From Burkholderiaceae bacterium (GTDB lineage Bacteria > Pseudomonadota > Gammaproteobacteria > Burkholderiales > Burkholderiaceae_D), in NCBI GenBank assembly GCA_030157545.1, contig JAOAUN010000014.1, positions 124,001 to 188,000 of the forward strand: 64,000 nucleotides of DNA, written 5' to 3'. Position numbers and translations under genes: made by a program. Of this stretch, positions 62,544 to 64,000 are shown piece after piece; the first letter of the stretch is position 1, and each line of letters begins with the position of its first letter. The notes beneath the pieces are model-generated. The model had not been told where the DNA came from and ran no database searches. It worked only from the letters and a program-made list of their open reading frames with translations.

Positions 62544-64000
62544 ATGGATATCAAACGTACCGTGCTATGGGTTGTGTTTTCACTGTCCCTGCTGATGTTG
62601 TGGGATGGCTGGATGCGTCAAAATGGCAATCCGTCCATGTTCTCACCAGAAGCAAGCCAACCGGCAGCGCCAGCCGTCGCCACTGGAAAAGATGCGGCTG
62701 TGCCGCAATCTGCGCTGCCTGATGCTGCAACGCCCGTTGCCGAAGTGCCCGGCGGCACCACTGCAGCGCCGGCACAGGCCGAGCACATCACCATTACCAC
62801 CGATCTGGTCAAGGCAGATATCAGCACCGTTGGCGGCGAGCTGTCACGACTGGAATTGTTGCAGCATAAAGATGCGCTAGATCCAACCAAAAATGTCGTG
62901 CTGATGGAATCGAATGCCAGCCACACTTATGTCGCTCAGAGCGGCCTGATTGGCGGCCCTTTCCCGAATCACAAAACGATTTTCAGCGCACGGCCCGGCG
63001 CACGCTCGCTTGATGGCGGCAATGCCGTTCAGCTGGTACTCGATGCCGTACAGGATGGCGTCAAGCTGACCAAGACCTATACCTTCACACGCAGCGACTA
63101 CGCAATCGACATCAAGCACACCGTCAGCAACATGGGCGCAGAGGCAATCGCGTCATCGGTCTACCTGCAGCTGGTGCGGGATGACGGCCAGCTCGAAGGC
63201 GACTCAAAGTTCTACAGCACCTTCAATGGACCTGCTCTATACACCGATGCGGAAAAATTCCGCAAGGTGACATTCGACGATATCGCGAAAGGGAAAAACC
63301 CACCCCCGGCGCTGGCTGACAATGGCTGGATCGCGATGGTGCAGCATTACTTTGTGTCCGCCTATCTGCCGCAAGACAAAGCGCCGCGCGAACTGTTTAC
63401 GAAAAAAATTGACACGAACCTGTTCGCCGTTGGCGCAATCATGAAGCTTGGCAGTATTGCACCGGGCGCATCGGCCACGCTGGACGCGAAGATGTTTGCC
63501 GGCCCACAGGAATCGAAAAAACTCGAGCAATTCGCGACCGACTTTGACCTGGTCAAAGACTACGGCTGGCTGACCATCATCGCCAAGCCGATCTTCTGGC
63601 TAATGGAGCAGATCCATCAGATCCTGGGTAACTGGGGCTGGACCATCATCGTGCTGACCATTCTGATCAAGCTCGCGTTCTTCCCGCTGTCGGCCGCCAG
63701 CTATCGCAGCATGGCCAAGATGAAGCTGGTCACGCCGAAGATGACGGCCATCCGCGAGCGCCACAAAGACGATCCGCAAAAAATGAATGCGGCAATGATG
63801 GAGCTCTACAAGACCGAGAAAATCAATCCGCTTGGTGGCTGCCTGCCTATCGTCGTGCAGATCCCGGTCTTCATTTCGCTGTATTGGGTGCTGCTGGCCA
63901 GCGTGGAGATGCGCAATGCCCCATGGCTGGGCTGGATTCATGATCTGTCGGCCCCGGATACCTTGTTTGGTGTCCTTAACTTTGCAGGGTTCAGCATACC
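62544..64000 (+). CDS. yidC: membrane protein insertase YidC (3' end beyond window)
   Basis: The ATG at 62544 opens 485 codons to the window edge with no stop. MDIKRTVLWVVFSLSLLMLWDGW is the N-terminal signal-anchor. A long periplasmic domain follows, then the conserved membrane domain beginning near 63585 (WLTIIAKPIFWLMEQIHQ) with YKTEKINPLGGCLPIVVQIPVFISLYWVL. The protein should be about 550-560 residues, so about 70 are missing. It inserts and folds inner-membrane proteins with or without SecYEG. It follows yidD after 11 bases. Confidence 0.97.
   Translation, partial: MDIKRTVLWVVFSLSLLMLWDGWMRQNGNPSMFSPEASQPAAPAVATGKDAAVPQSALPDAATPVAEVPGGTTAAPAQAEHITITTDLVKADISTVGGELSRLELLQHKDALDPTKNVVLMESNASHTYVAQSGLIGGPFPNHKTIFSARPGARSLDGGNAVQLVLDAVQDGVKLTKTYTFTRSDYAIDIKHTVSNMGAEAIASSVYLQLVRDDGQLEGDSKFYSTFNGPALYTDAEKFRKVTFDDIAKGKNPPPALADNGWIAMVQHYFVSAYLPQDKAPRELFTKKIDTNLFAVGAIMKLGSIAPGASATLDAKMFAGPQESKKLEQFATDFDLVKDYGWLTIIAKPIFWLMEQIHQILGNWGWTIIVLTILIKLAFFPLSAASYRSMAKMKLVTPKMTAIRERHKDDPQKMNAAMMELYKTEKINPLGGCLPIVVQIPVFISLYWVLLASVEMRNAPWLGWIHDLSAPDTLFGVLNFAGFSI

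Overview
The window looks like a chromosomal segment of a betaproteobacterium in the order Burkholderiales, most likely an Oxalobacteraceae member close to Herminiimonas or Janthinobacterium. This is inferred from gene content and order, not from a search: a betaproteobacterial-type GshA next to GshB and a mannose-family PTS IIA protein, small betaproteobacterial families (DUF1840, DUF3567, DUF3717, DUF4390 and a DUF6139-like protein), an NtrY-like kinase after rsmB, and the replication cluster gyrB-dnaN-dnaA facing away from rpmH-rnpA-yidD-yidC. No insertion sequence, prophage, CRISPR array, rRNA or tRNA gene was recognised.

Layout. 1-2.6 kb: a PTS IIA fragment, gshB and gshA on the minus strand. 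2.7-5.6 kb: a porin-glnK-amtB nitrogen operon (minus) behind a good sigma54 promoter and NtrC-like palindromes. 5.6-16 kb: a plus-strand run with ubiK, comM, a lipoprotein, an MFS transporter, a lipase-like hydrolase, rsmB, DUF4390, an NtrY-like kinase and a short NtrX-like regulator. 16-26.5 kb: a TrmB-like methyltransferase, an amidotransferase, then metH, fmt and def (minus) and LysM-dprA-smg (plus). 26.7-37.5 kb: topB, a second MFS transporter with a 42-residue membrane protein, an aminotransferase, a hydrolase, a coupled acyl-CoA ligase/B12-radical-SAM pair and a phasin. 37.6-41.6 kb: a flavoprotein, a DUF4142 protein, a SET-domain methyltransferase and folE.

41.8-48.1 kb is the most distinctive accessory region: a secreted beta-propeller protein, a PQQ sugar-dehydrogenase-like enzyme, a monohaem cytochrome c, a secreted ankyrin protein, a PQQ alcohol dehydrogenase with the Asp-x-Asp signature of lanthanide-dependent enzymes, and a dihaem cytochrome c4. 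Together they look like a periplasmic oxidation chain feeding electrons to cytochromes. Codon use in the two dehydrogenases suggests high expression.

48.2-56.1 kb: an NhaR-like regulator divergent from a TerC protein, an AI-2E-type permease, a Tim44-like protein, ahpC-ahpF behind a candidate OxyR site, and a flavin monooxygenase. 56.2-64 kb: gyrB, dnaN and dnaA (minus), a 335-bp gap with one perfect DnaA box, then rpmH, rnpA, yidD and yidC, the last cut by the window end.

The regulatory DNA was as informative as the genes. Best examples are the sigma54/NtrC region, paired 15-bp operators around the phasin promoter, a structured terminated leader before metH, and a hairpin between ahpC and ahpF.
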